NCBI GenBank assembly: GCA_038532435.1 | Contig: JBCBAP010000078.1 | Coordinates: 1 to 13,377 of the forward strand | Length of the DNA stretch: 13,377 nucleotides | Direction of reading: 5' to 3' | DNA from: JBCBAP01 sp038532435 | GTDB taxonomy: Bacteria > Pseudomonadota > Alphaproteobacteria > Rhodobacterales > Rhodobacteraceae | Shown here: piece after piece, positions 1 to 6,558 of the stretch | Layout: each line of letters begins with the position of its first letter | How positions within the stretch are numbered: position 1 is the stretch's first letter | Translations under genes and position numbers: made by a program | Notes under the pieces: generated by a model | The model's database searches: none | The model's input: the letters and a program-made list of their open reading frames with translations, nothing else | What the model was told of the DNA's origin: nothing

Positions 1-692
1 TGTCCCTGCTGCTGCGCCGCCCGCCGGGCCGCGAAGCCTATCCGGGCGACGTGTTTTACCTGCACTCCCGGCTTCTGGAGCGTTCGGCGAAGCTGAACGA
101 GGATAATGGCGCTGGGTCCCTGACCGCGCTGCCGATCATCGAAACCCAGGGCGGCGACGTGTCGGCATTTATTCCGACCAATGTGATCTCCATCACCGAC
201 GGTCAGATCTTCCTCGAGACCGAGCTCTTCTACCAGGGCATCCGTCCGGCGGTGAACACCGGTCTGTCCGTGAGCCGCGTGGGCTCCTCCGCCCAGACCA
301 AGGCGATGAAGTCCGTTGCGGGCTCGATCAAGCTGGAACTTGCGCAGTATCGGGAGATGGCGGCGTTTGCGCAGTTCGGCTCCGACCTCGATGCCTCGAC
401 CCAGCGGCTGCTGAACCGCGGGGCGCGTCTGACCGAGCTGCTCAAGCAGCCCCAGTACTCCCCGCTCACCAACGCGGAGCAGGTGATCGTGATCTACGCG
501 GGCACCAAGGGCTACCTCGATGCCATCGACGTCAAGCAGGTCGGTGCCTTCGAAAAGGGTCTGCTCGCGCACCTGCGGAACAACCATCAGGACCTTCTCG
601 ACCACATTCGGGACAACGACGCGAAAGTCGCCGGCGATCTTGAGGACAAGATCAAAGCCGCCATCGATGCGTTCGCGAAAACGTTTGCCTGA
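1..692 (+). CDS. atpA: ATP synthase F1 subunit alpha (3' part, 5' end outside window)
   Basis: This is the C-terminal part of the alpha subunit of F1Fo ATP synthase, the non-catalytic nucleotide-binding partner of beta in the alpha3beta3 head facing the cytoplasm. The reading frame is open from base 3 and gives 229 visible residues, so about 280 of the usual 510 or so lie upstream. The visible part opens with the conserved SLLLRRPPGREAYPGDVFYL, passes through FIPTNVISITDGQIFLE, and contains VSRVGSSAQTK; the arginine encoded at 276-278 corresponds to the arginine finger that reaches into the catalytic site on beta (E. coli alpha Arg376, family knowledge). The C-terminal helical domain follows and ends at TGA 690-692. 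atpG starts 28 nt later, so this belongs to the usual alphaproteobacterial atpHAGDC operon. No frameshift is seen. Confidence 0.98.
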   Translation, partial: SLLLRRPPGREAYPGDVFYLHSRLLERSAKLNEDNGAGSLTALPIIETQGGDVSAFIPTNVISITDGQIFLETELFYQGIRPAVNTGLSVSRVGSSAQTKAMKSVAGSIKLELAQYREMAAFAQFGSDLDASTQRLLNRGARLTELLKQPQYSPLTNAEQVIVIYAGTKGYLDAIDVKQVGAFEKGLLAHLRNNHQDLLDHIRDNDAKVAGDLEDKIKAAIDAFAKTFA

Positions 693-720
693 TATCGTCT
701 AAGGGAAGGGAGCAAGGCGT

Positions 721-1593
721 ATGCCGAGCCTCAAGGACCTGAAAATCCGGATCGACAGCGTCAAGTCGACACGGAAGATCACCAAGGCCATGCAGATGGT
801 CGCGGCCGCCAAACTGCGCCGGGCGCAGGACGCGGCCGAGGCCGCACGGCCCTATGCGGAGCGGATGGATGTCGTTCTGGGCAACCTTGCCCAGGCGGCG
901 GCCAATTCGCCCATCGCACCGAAACTGCTTGCCGGGACCGGCAAGTCCGACACCCACCTTCTGATCGTCGCGACGGCGGAGCGGGGCCTCTGCGGTGGCT
1001 TCAACTCGTCCATCGTGAAGCTTGCGCGAACCCACATCGGTGAGCTGCAGGCGGCGGGCAAGACGATCAAGATCCTGACGGTCGGCAAGAAGGGTCGCGA
1101 GCAGCTCCGCCGGGAGTTCAGCGACCTCATGGTTGACCATATCGACCTGAGCGGGGTGAAGACGCTCGGCTATTCGGACGCATCGGCGATCGCGCGGGAC
1201 GTGCTTGCCCGGTTCGATGCCGGTGAGTTTGATGTGGCGACCTTGTTCTTCAACCGGTTCAAGTCGGTGATCAGTCAGGTTCCGACGGCGCAACAGCTTG
1301 TTCCGGCGCAGTTCGATGCTGCCGAGGGCGAGGGCGCGCCGAACTACGAATACGAGCCGGAGGAGGAGGCGATCCTCGCCGATCTGCTTCCCCGCTCCGT
1401 CACCACGCAGGTGTTTACCGGGCTGCTCGAAAACGCAGCTTCGGAACAGGGTGCCCGGATGTCCGCGATGGACAACGCGACCCGCAATGCCGGAGAGATG
1501 ATCGACCGCCTGACCATCGAGTTCAACCGGACACGCCAGGCCGCGATCACCAACGAACTGATCGAGATTATTTCGGGCGCGGAAGCGCTGTAA
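721..1593 (+). CDS. atpG: ATP synthase F1 subunit gamma
   Basis: This encodes the gamma subunit, the central rotating shaft of F1Fo ATP synthase that couples proton flow through Fo to catalysis in the alpha3beta3 head. The protein has 290 residues, normal for the family. It begins with the conserved N-terminal helix (SLKDLKIRIDSVKSTRKITKAMQMVAAAKLR, shown here by its parts: IDSVKSTRKITKAM at 11-24 and MVAAAKL at 26-32), carries TAERGLCGGFN at 85-95, and ends with the C-terminal helix and family signature ITNELIEIISGAEA at 276-289. The start is the ATG at 721, preceded by a purine-rich ribosome binding site (GGGAAGGGAG). It lies 28 nt after atpA and 21 nt before atpD, consistent with one transcript. 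Nothing is unusual. Confidence 0.98.
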   Translation: MPSLKDLKIRIDSVKSTRKITKAMQMVAAAKLRRAQDAAEAARPYAERMDVVLGNLAQAAANSPIAPKLLAGTGKSDTHLLIVATAERGLCGGFNSSIVKLARTHIGELQAAGKTIKILTVGKKGREQLRREFSDLMVDHIDLSGVKTLGYSDASAIARDVLARFDAGEFDVATLFFNRFKSVISQVPTAQQLVPAQFDAAEGEGAPNYEYEPEEEAILADLLPRSVTTQVFTGLLENAASEQGARMSAMDNATRNAGEMIDRLTIEFNRTRQAAITNELIEIISGAEAL

Positions 1594-1614
1594 GAGACGA
1601 CTGGAGAGACAAGA

Positions 1615-3039
1615 ATGGCAAATGCTGTCGGCAAAATCACCCAGGTGATCGGCGCGGTCGTCGACGTTCAATTCGACGACCATCTGCCCGAGATCCTGAA
1701 CTCCCTTGTGACGGACAACAACGGTAACAAACTGGTGCTGGAAGTGGCGCAGCATCTCGGTGAGAACACCGTGCGTGCGATCGCGATGGACTCCACCGAA
1801 GGCCTCGTGCGCGGCGCGCAGGTGACCGACACGGACGGTCCGATCATGGTGCCCGTGGGCGACGCGACGCTCGGCCGGATCATGAACGTGGTCGGCGACC
1901 CGGTGGACGAGAAGGGCCCGGTCTCTGCCGATCAGGCCCGCCCGATCCATGCGCCCGCCCCGGCGTTCGAAGAGCAGTCCACCGGCTCCGAGATCCTGGT
2001 GACCGGCATCAAGGTGATCGACCTTCTCGCGCCCTACTCCAAGGGTGGTAAGATCGGCCTCTTCGGCGGTGCCGGCGTGGGCAAGACGGTTCTCATCCAG
2101 GAGCTCATCAACAACATCGCGAAGGTGCACTCGGGCTACTCCGTGTTCGCCGGCGTGGGGGAGCGGACCCGTGAGGGGAACGACCTCTACTACGAATTCA
2201 TCGAATCCGGCGTCATCAACGCGGACGACCTGACGAAGTCGAAAGTGGCACTCGTCTACGGCCAGATGAACGAACCTCCTGGCGCGCGTGCTCGGGTGGC
2301 GCTCTCCGGCCTGACGATGGCGGAGCAGTTCCGCGATCAGTCCGGGACCGACGTTCTTTTCTTCGTCGACAACATCTTCCGCTTCACCCAGGCAGGTTCC
2401 GAGGTGTCCGCACTTCTCGGCCGGATCCCGTCCGCTGTGGGCTACCAGCCGACGCTCGCCACCGACATGGGCGCGATGCAGGAGCGGATCACCTCGACCA
2501 AGGCGGGTTCGATCACGTCCGTGCAGGCGATCTACGTGCCTGCGGATGACCTTACCGACCCCGCACCGGCGACGTCGTTTGCGCACCTCGACGCGACCAC
2601 GGTTCTCAGCCGTGCGATCTCCGAGCTTGGCATTTACCCGGCGGTGGATCCGCTCGACTCCACCTCCCGGATCCTCGATCCGCAGGTCGTGGGTGAGGAG
2701 CACTACCAGGTTGCCCGTGACGTGCAGGGGATGCTCCAGCGCTACAAGTCGCTGCAGGACATCATCGCGATCCTCGGGATGGACGAACTGAGCGAAGAGG
2801 ACAAGCTGACCGTGGCCCGCGCCCGGAAGATCCAGCGCTTCCTCTCCCAGCCGTTCGACGTGGCCGAAGTGTTCACCGGGTCCCCGGGCGTGCAGGTGCC
2901 GATCGAAGAGACGATCGACAGCTTCAAGCGCGTGGTGGCCGGTGAGTTCGATCATCTGCCCGAGGCGGCCTTCTACATGGTTGGCGGCATCACAGAGGTG
3001 ATCGCGAAGGCGGAGAAACTTGCGGCGGAAGCCGCGTAA
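1615..3039 (+). CDS. atpD: ATP synthase F1 subunit beta
   Basis: This is the catalytic beta subunit of F1Fo ATP synthase, 474 residues, full length. Key motifs are all present: the Walker A loop GGAGVGKT at 151-158, the catalytic glutamate E183 in GERTREGND, the Walker B strand LFFVD ending in D252, the alpha/beta family signature PAVDPLDSTS at 342-351, and the DELSEED segment at 390-396 that contacts gamma. An N-terminal beta-barrel domain (about 1-80), central nucleotide-binding domain and C-terminal helical domain follow the normal order. The ATG at 1615 has GGAG upstream within a 21-nt gap after atpG. The atpC start lies 9 nt past the TAA stop, implying cotranscription and possibly translational coupling. 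The reverse strand is also open over most of this gene, which I treat as a codon-bias artefact. Confidence 0.99.
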   Translation: MANAVGKITQVIGAVVDVQFDDHLPEILNSLVTDNNGNKLVLEVAQHLGENTVRAIAMDSTEGLVRGAQVTDTDGPIMVPVGDATLGRIMNVVGDPVDEKGPVSADQARPIHAPAPAFEEQSTGSEILVTGIKVIDLLAPYSKGGKIGLFGGAGVGKTVLIQELINNIAKVHSGYSVFAGVGERTREGNDLYYEFIESGVINADDLTKSKVALVYGQMNEPPGARARVALSGLTMAEQFRDQSGTDVLFFVDNIFRFTQAGSEVSALLGRIPSAVGYQPTLATDMGAMQERITSTKAGSITSVQAIYVPADDLTDPAPATSFAHLDATTVLSRAISELGIYPAVDPLDSTSRILDPQVVGEEHYQVARDVQGMLQRYKSLQDIIAILGMDELSEEDKLTVARARKIQRFLSQPFDVAEVFTGSPGVQVPIEETIDSFKRVVAGEFDHLPEAAFYMVGGITEVIAKAEKLAAEAA

Positions 3040-3048
3040 GGGGGCGAC

Positions 3049-3450
3049 ATGGCCGATACCCTTCAATTCGACCTTGTGTCGCCGGAGCGGATGCTCGCCT
3101 CGGAACAGGCGGCATCCGTGCAGATCCCCGGCGCTGAGGGCGATCTGACGGCGCTGCCGAACCACGCGCCGTTTCTGACCACCCTGCGCCCCGGCGTGCT
3201 GACCGTCGCGACGGGTTCGGGCACCACGGACTATGTGGTGACCGGCGGGTTTGCGGAGCTGTCGCCCGAGGGCGTTTCCGTGCTCGCAGAGCAGGCATTG
3301 CCCAAGGGCGAAGTGACCCGGTCCATGATCGACGGTCTGGTGAGCGAGGCCGAGGAGGCCCTGTCCACTGCAACGGCCGATGAGACCAAGGCCGCGGGTG
3401 CCCTCCGGATCAACCACCTCAAGGCGTTGGGGCTCGCGCTCAACCTCTAG
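3049..3450 (+). CDS. atpC: ATP synthase F1 subunit epsilon
   Basis: This encodes the epsilon subunit, which binds gamma and the c-ring in the rotor stalk. It has 133 residues, typical of the family. The N-terminal beta-sandwich is clear from LVSPERMLASEQAASVQIPG (9-28), GDLTALPNHAPFLTTLRPG (31-49) and VTGGFAEL (64-71). The C-terminal helical hairpin follows from about residue 87. I see no clear counterpart of the ATP-binding motif described in Bacillus-type epsilon; in alphaproteobacteria, inhibition of ATP hydrolysis is assigned mainly to the separate zeta subunit, which is not in this window. The gene starts 9 nt after atpD with a weak GGGG ribosome binding site, so coupling to atpD is likely. 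It is the last gene before a hairpin terminator. Confidence 0.97.
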   Translation: MADTLQFDLVSPERMLASEQAASVQIPGAEGDLTALPNHAPFLTTLRPGVLTVATGSGTTDYVVTGGFAELSPEGVSVLAEQALPKGEVTRSMIDGLVSEAEEALSTATADETKAAGALRINHLKALGLALNL

Positions 3451-3474
3451 GCGCGCCCCCTTGCGACCCTGTTC

Positions 3475-3506
3475 AGGCCCTGCCAGTTTGGCGGGGCCTT
3501 TGCTTT
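3475..3506 (+). terminator. Rho-independent terminator after atpC
   Basis: A 10-bp stem (AGGCCCTGCC at 3475-3484 with GGCGGGGCCT at 3490-3499, one T.G wobble) and a 5-base loop are followed by TTGCTTT. The site starts 24 nt after the atpC stop and is the expected end of the atp operon. The thymine tract is interrupted by GC, so termination may be incomplete and allow readthrough into the lectin gene at 3534. Confidence 0.8.
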
Positions 3507-3533
3507 GGGGCATGACGGTTTTCAGAGGGTTGC

Positions 3534-3884
3534 ATGCTCAAGGTCCGCAGCACGCTTTTCGGTATCGATCAGGGCGAGATTGCGCTCTTCGACCATTTCG
3601 ACGCGGAAACGGAGATGTGGACGGGTTCCGGCGTGCGGGATGTGGAGCAGCCCGTTGCGTTCAGCGAGGCGTTTGAGCAGGTGCCCGGTGTTCACCTTTC
3701 CATTTCGCTGATCGACGCGGACACTGATGCCTTCATGCGGTTGCGCATCGGCGCCCGCGACGTGACACGGCACGGGTTTACGGCACGGTGCGAGGTCTGG
3801 GGCGACACGCGCATCGCCCGCCTGATGGTCAGCTGGCAGGCTACCGGCGCACTCGACGACCCGGAGGAGTACTGGCGGCTCTAG
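3534..3884 (+). CDS. H-type lectin domain protein
   Basis: This small protein of 116 residues consists almost wholly of an H-type lectin domain, the fold of the Helix pomatia agglutinin and the discoidin C-terminal domain. The core at about 41-104 follows the family pattern: VAFSEAFEQVPGVHLSISLID (41-61, shown by the parts VAFSEAF and VHLSISLID), then R-rich strand, DVTRHGFTARCEVW (76-89), DTRI (91-94) and a final MVSWQATG (98-105). Known members bind N-acetylgalactosamine as trimers or hexamers; several sugar-contacting residues cannot be assigned from sequence alone, so the ligand is unknown. There is no signal peptide or membrane segment, suggesting a cytoplasmic protein. AGAGGG at 3524-3529 serves the ATG at 3534. 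The gene lies 83 nt after atpC and beyond its terminator; from memory, similar genes occur next to atpC in other Rhodobacterales. Its TAG overlaps the stop of the opposing lipoprotein gene. Confidence 0.85.
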   Translation: MLKVRSTLFGIDQGEIALFDHFDAETEMWTGSGVRDVEQPVAFSEAFEQVPGVHLSISLIDADTDAFMRLRIGARDVTRHGFTARCEVWGDTRIARLMVSWQATGALDDPEEYWRL

Positions 3885-4786
3885 CGCACCGGTCCGGACA
3901 CCGCAAAGACGGGTCCGCGCTCGTCTATCTGTTGTGTAGCGTCGAAAAGATCAGTGATCGGCACGGTTCCCACGACCAACCCCTGAGCCGCATCGATCGA
4001 CACGGGGCGGGTCTGGGGCGGATCGGGTTGCGTAGCCGGGCTTGCAGCAGCGGTGCAGTACATCGCCTTACCCCAGCTCATGGTTGCGGCGTCGTATTCG
4101 TAGGACGCGCTGATACTCATCGTATCGGAGCCGTTGCTGAACGTGCCGAGGTTGCGGCCGTCCGGATGGAAGACCGTTACACCAAACACGTAGACGGTCG
4201 CCGACGCGAGGTAGGTGACCGGATCGATCCATCCACTCATGCTGACGAAGTTGCCCGGGTTGTTCTCGTCGATTGCAAGCTCAAGCCGGTAATCCTCCGC
4301 CGGTACCGGCGGCAGGAACGGGTCATTGAAGAAGGGCAGGTTGGGCAACGTTCCCGACCGGAAAGTCGTGACATAGTCGTTCTCCGGGCAGTCCGAGGCA
4401 AAGCGTCCGATGAGTGTGTTGTCCGTGATCGTAAGACCGTCGCCTGTTTCTGTGTCGAAGATCATGCCGCGTGTCTCGATGACGCTCCCGTACTCAAGAA
4501 CCACGAAGGCTTCGTCAGCGGACAGGCTAACGTCGATACCCGAGCTGGGTTCGGCGCCCTCCCGCCCGGAAAAGCGTTCCAGCTCCGCGGCGCGAGGATC
4601 CCCGTTTGCATCATCGCCAAACGCCGCGATCACGACCTCGGGCGGGTCGAAGTTTGCGGGATCCGGGATCACGACATAGGCGATCTTCGGGCCCTCGATG
4701 AAGGCGCCTAAGGCGTTCGCGGCCGTCTCGATATCGCTACATGCGGTTAGTGGTAGCAAAAGCAGAGAAATACATACACGGGTCAT
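3881..4786 (-). CDS. Uncharacterised lipoprotein
   Basis: I do not recognise this 301-residue protein. It starts with MTRV, a short hydrophobic run (5-14) and the lipobox LTAC with C16, so it is very likely exported and lipid-anchored; the residue after the cysteine is serine, which in the E. coli rule would not retain it in the inner membrane. The mature part is acidic and rich in beta-forming stretches, glycine, asparagine and proline, for example ATVYVFGVTVFHPDG at 196-210 and TMSISASYEYD at 222-232. Two further cysteines, C133 and C244, could form a disulfide. A proline-rich stretch (SPATQPDPPQTRP) sits near 249-261. It follows prs by 33-34 nt on the same strand but has no visible Shine-Dalgarno sequence. 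Its TAG stop at 3883-3881 shares CTAG with the lectin gene. The base composition looks less GC-rich than its neighbours by eye. Function is unknown. Confidence 0.85.
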   Translation of the reverse strand: MTRVCISLLLLPLTACSDIETAANALGAFIEGPKIAYVVIPDPANFDPPEVVIAAFGDDANGDPRAAELERFSGREGAEPSSGIDVSLSADEAFVVLEYGSVIETRGMIFDTETGDGLTITDNTLIGRFASDCPENDYVTTFRSGTLPNLPFFNDPFLPPVPAEDYRLELAIDENNPGNFVSMSGWIDPVTYLASATVYVFGVTVFHPDGRNLGTFSNGSDTMSISASYEYDAATMSWGKAMYCTAAASPATQPDPPQTRPVSIDAAQGLVVGTVPITDLFDATQQIDERGPVFAVSGPVR

Positions 4787-4792
4787 AGCTGA

Positions 4793-4822
4793 AGTATAGC
4801 GAGACCATCACGCGGATGTATC
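4793..4822 (-). promoter_or_regulatory. Candidate promoter for the lipoprotein gene, possibly leaderless
   Basis: On the minus strand a good -10 hexamer TATACT lies at 4798-4793, with a weak GATACA at 4822-4817 as -35 (18-base spacer, overlapping the prs stop codon). Only six bases separate TATACT from the ATG at 4786, so transcription would start at or next to the A of the start codon. No ribosome binding site is seen. This is a pattern match only. Confidence 0.3.
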
Positions 4823-5837
4823 AGTAATCTGGGTAGAAAGCCTCATAAATCGGGCCAAGCGTATCTTCATTGAAGAGAGACGAGACAGAAGTCCCGTTGG
4901 AGATGTTCAGGATTGCCTGTGCCATCATCGGCGCGAGTGGGACGGTACGGATGTTCTTTGACTTGCGCACCGGTTCCGGCTGTTCGATGGAGTCGGTCGT
5001 GACGAGGGATTTCAGCACCGACTTGCCGATACGCTCCACCGCCGGGCCGCTCAAAACGCCGTGGGAGATATACGCGTGCACTTCCTTGGCGCCTGCGTTC
5101 TTGATCGTGTCCGCGGCGGCGCAGAGCGTGCCGGCGGTATCGCAGATATCGTCAACAATGACGCAGACACGGTCTTTCACATCCCCGATGATGATCATCT
5201 CCTCGATCTCGCCGGGCTTCGACCGCCGTTTGTCGACGATCGCGAGGCCCGCGCCGATCCGCTTCGCCAGTTCCCGTGCACGGGCGACACCGCCCGCATC
5301 CGGGGAGACGATGAGCACGTCCGACGGGTTCTTGAAATGGTGCTTGATGTCCATGGCGAATACCGGGGCGGCGTAGAGGTTGTCCACGGGGATGTCGAAG
5401 AAGCCCTGGATCTGCCCTGCGTGCAGATCCATCGTCAGAACCCGGTCGATGCCCGCCTGCGTGATGAGGTTCGCAACGAGCTTTGCGCTGATCGGTGTGC
5501 GGGCAGAGGTGCGTCGATCCTGACGGGCATAGCCGAAATAGGGGATCACCGCGGTGATCCGCTGCGCCGACGACCGGCGCAGCGCGTCGGCCATGATCAG
5601 CAGTTCCATCAGGTTGTCGTTCGCCGGGTTCGAGGTCGACTGCACGATGAACATGTCCTCGTCGCGTACATTGTCGAAGACCTCGACGAAGATCTCCTTG
5701 TCGTTGAACCGCTCGACCCGCGCATCGGCAAGCATCACCGGCCCACCCCGGTAGACCGACATGCGCTTGGCGACCATTTCGGCGAGCTTCCGGTTCGAAT
5801 TCCCCGAGATGAGCTTGAGATTGATGTCAGCTTTCAT
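4821..5837 (-). CDS. prs: Ribose-phosphate pyrophosphokinase (PRPP synthase)
   Basis: This enzyme transfers pyrophosphate from ATP to ribose 5-phosphate to make PRPP, the precursor of purine, pyrimidine, histidine, tryptophan and NAD synthesis, in the cytoplasm. The 338-residue protein shows the class I motifs: the flexible catalytic loop region YFGYARQDRR at 100-109, the family signature DLHAGQIQGFFDIPVDN at 137-153 with H139, the ribose-5-phosphate/PRPP loop VIVDDICDTAGT at 226-237, and KRRSKPGE at 203-210. It is about 20 residues longer than the E. coli enzyme, with an extended C-terminus ending in YPDY. The ATG at 5837 is preceded on the minus strand by GGAAAGG, about seven bases upstream. 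It is transcribed away from the isomerase gene and is followed by the lipoprotein gene. The two may share a transcript, with no obvious functional link. Confidence 0.98.
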   Translation of the reverse strand: MKADINLKLISGNSNRKLAEMVAKRMSVYRGGPVMLADARVERFNDKEIFVEVFDNVRDEDMFIVQSTSNPANDNLMELLIMADALRRSSAQRITAVIPYFGYARQDRRTSARTPISAKLVANLITQAGIDRVLTMDLHAGQIQGFFDIPVDNLYAAPVFAMDIKHHFKNPSDVLIVSPDAGGVARARELAKRIGAGLAIVDKRRSKPGEIEEMIIIGDVKDRVCVIVDDICDTAGTLCAAADTIKNAGAKEVHAYISHGVLSGPAVERIGKSVLKSLVTTDSIEQPEPVRKSKNIRTVPLAPMMAQAILNISNGTSVSSLFNEDTLGPIYEAFYPDY

Positions 5838-5888
5838 GGGGAACCTTTCCGGGGTTGCGCCAGCCGCGCGGTGGAGGAGTTGGGCGAG

Positions 5889-5917
5889 CCTTTAGCACTC
5901 CAATTCGGCCCTTGCAA
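5889..5917 (-). promoter_or_regulatory. Candidate prs promoter
   Basis: On the minus strand TTGCAA (5917-5912) and TAAAGG (5894-5889) are 17 bases apart, a fair sigma-70-like pair about 50 bases upstream of the prs start. The -10 shares only three bases with consensus. The nine bases TTAGCACTC on the plus strand at 5892-5900, identical to one CIRCE arm, overlap this -10 and the spacer. Confidence 0.4.
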
Positions 5918-5964
5918 ACCCCGGCCATCGGGCCAACTGTGCCCGGCAGATGACGGAGGATCCC

Positions 5965-6558
5965 ATGGCCCATATCGACTACTACATGTTCCCACTTTCG
6001 CCCTTCACCTATCTCGCGGGGCAGGGGCTGGAAGAGGTGGCGCAGCGCCATGGGGCGACGATCACCTACAAACCCTTCGCGCTGCTTAAGGTGTTCGAGC
6101 TCACCGGCGGTCTGCCACCGGCCCAGCGGCACCCGAGCCGCCAGGCCTACCGTCTGCAGGAGCTTGCCAGGATCTCGGCCAGGACCGGGTTGAGCCTCAA
6201 CCTCAAGCCCGCCCACTGGCCCACCAATCCGGTGCCCGCAAGCTCCGCCATCATCGGCGCGCAGGCGGCCGGCGGCGGTGATGTCGGGGCGCTCTGCTTC
6301 TCGATCCTGCGGGCCTGCTGGGCGGAGGAGAAGGACATCGCCGAGGATGCGGTCCTGAAGGCGTGTCTGGAGGATGCGGGTTTCGACCCCGCGCTCCTCG
6401 ACACGACCCTGCTGAGCGGGGCGGAGACTTTTGAGCGCAACACCCAGGAGGCGCTCGAGGCCAACGTCTTCGGCGCGCCGACCTACGTCGTCGGCGACGA
6501 GGTGTTCTTCGGCCAGGATCGGCTCTCTTACCTCGACGACTATCTCGCGAGCCTCTGA
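5965..6558 (+). CDS. 2-hydroxychromene-2-carboxylate isomerase / kappa-GST-like protein
   Basis: This 197-residue protein belongs to the DsbA-like thioredoxin-fold family that includes 2-hydroxychromene-2-carboxylate isomerase and kappa-class glutathione transferases. The N-terminal motif FPLSPFTYLAG supplies the serine (S12) at the catalytic position, and there is no CXXC, so it is not a disulfide oxidase. A helical insert follows, and the C-terminal NVFGAPTYVVGDEVFFGQDRL region holds the cis-proline of the thioredoxin fold (GAPT) and the GQDRL typical of the family. I chose the ATG at 5965 because GGAGGA at 5955-5960 lies four bases upstream and the protein then begins MAHIDYYMF; an in-frame ATG at 5950 lies before this ribosome binding site. 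The true substrate is unknown, since few such homologues act in naphthalene breakdown and no other aromatic genes are nearby. The next gene overlaps its stop codon. Confidence 0.88.
   Translation: MAHIDYYMFPLSPFTYLAGQGLEEVAQRHGATITYKPFALLKVFELTGGLPPAQRHPSRQAYRLQELARISARTGLSLNLKPAHWPTNPVPASSAIIGAQAAGGGDVGALCFSILRACWAEEKDIAEDAVLKACLEDAGFDPALLDTTLLSGAETFERNTQEALEANVFGAPTYVVGDEVFFGQDRLSYLDDYLASL

Noticed and set aside
652..3513. A 953-codon open frame on the minus strand antisense to atpG, atpD and atpC
   Set aside because: It is the mirror frame of strongly coding, GC-rich genes. The translation is rich in Arg, His, Gly and Leu with no domain pattern, and it crosses the gene boundaries and the atpC terminator.
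3788..4711. A 307-codon plus-strand open frame over the lipoprotein gene
   Set aside because: The opposite strand has a start, signal peptide, lipobox and a plausible protein; this frame is Arg/His-rich without recognisable motifs or a ribosome binding site.
5950..5964. ATG at 5950 as start of the isomerase gene
   Set aside because: The GGAGGA ribosome binding site at 5955-5960 lies after it and serves the ATG at 5965, where the conserved N-terminus begins.
5061..6089. A 342-codon plus-strand open frame over prs
   Set aside because: It is antisense to an unmistakable prs and runs into the isomerase gene in another frame.
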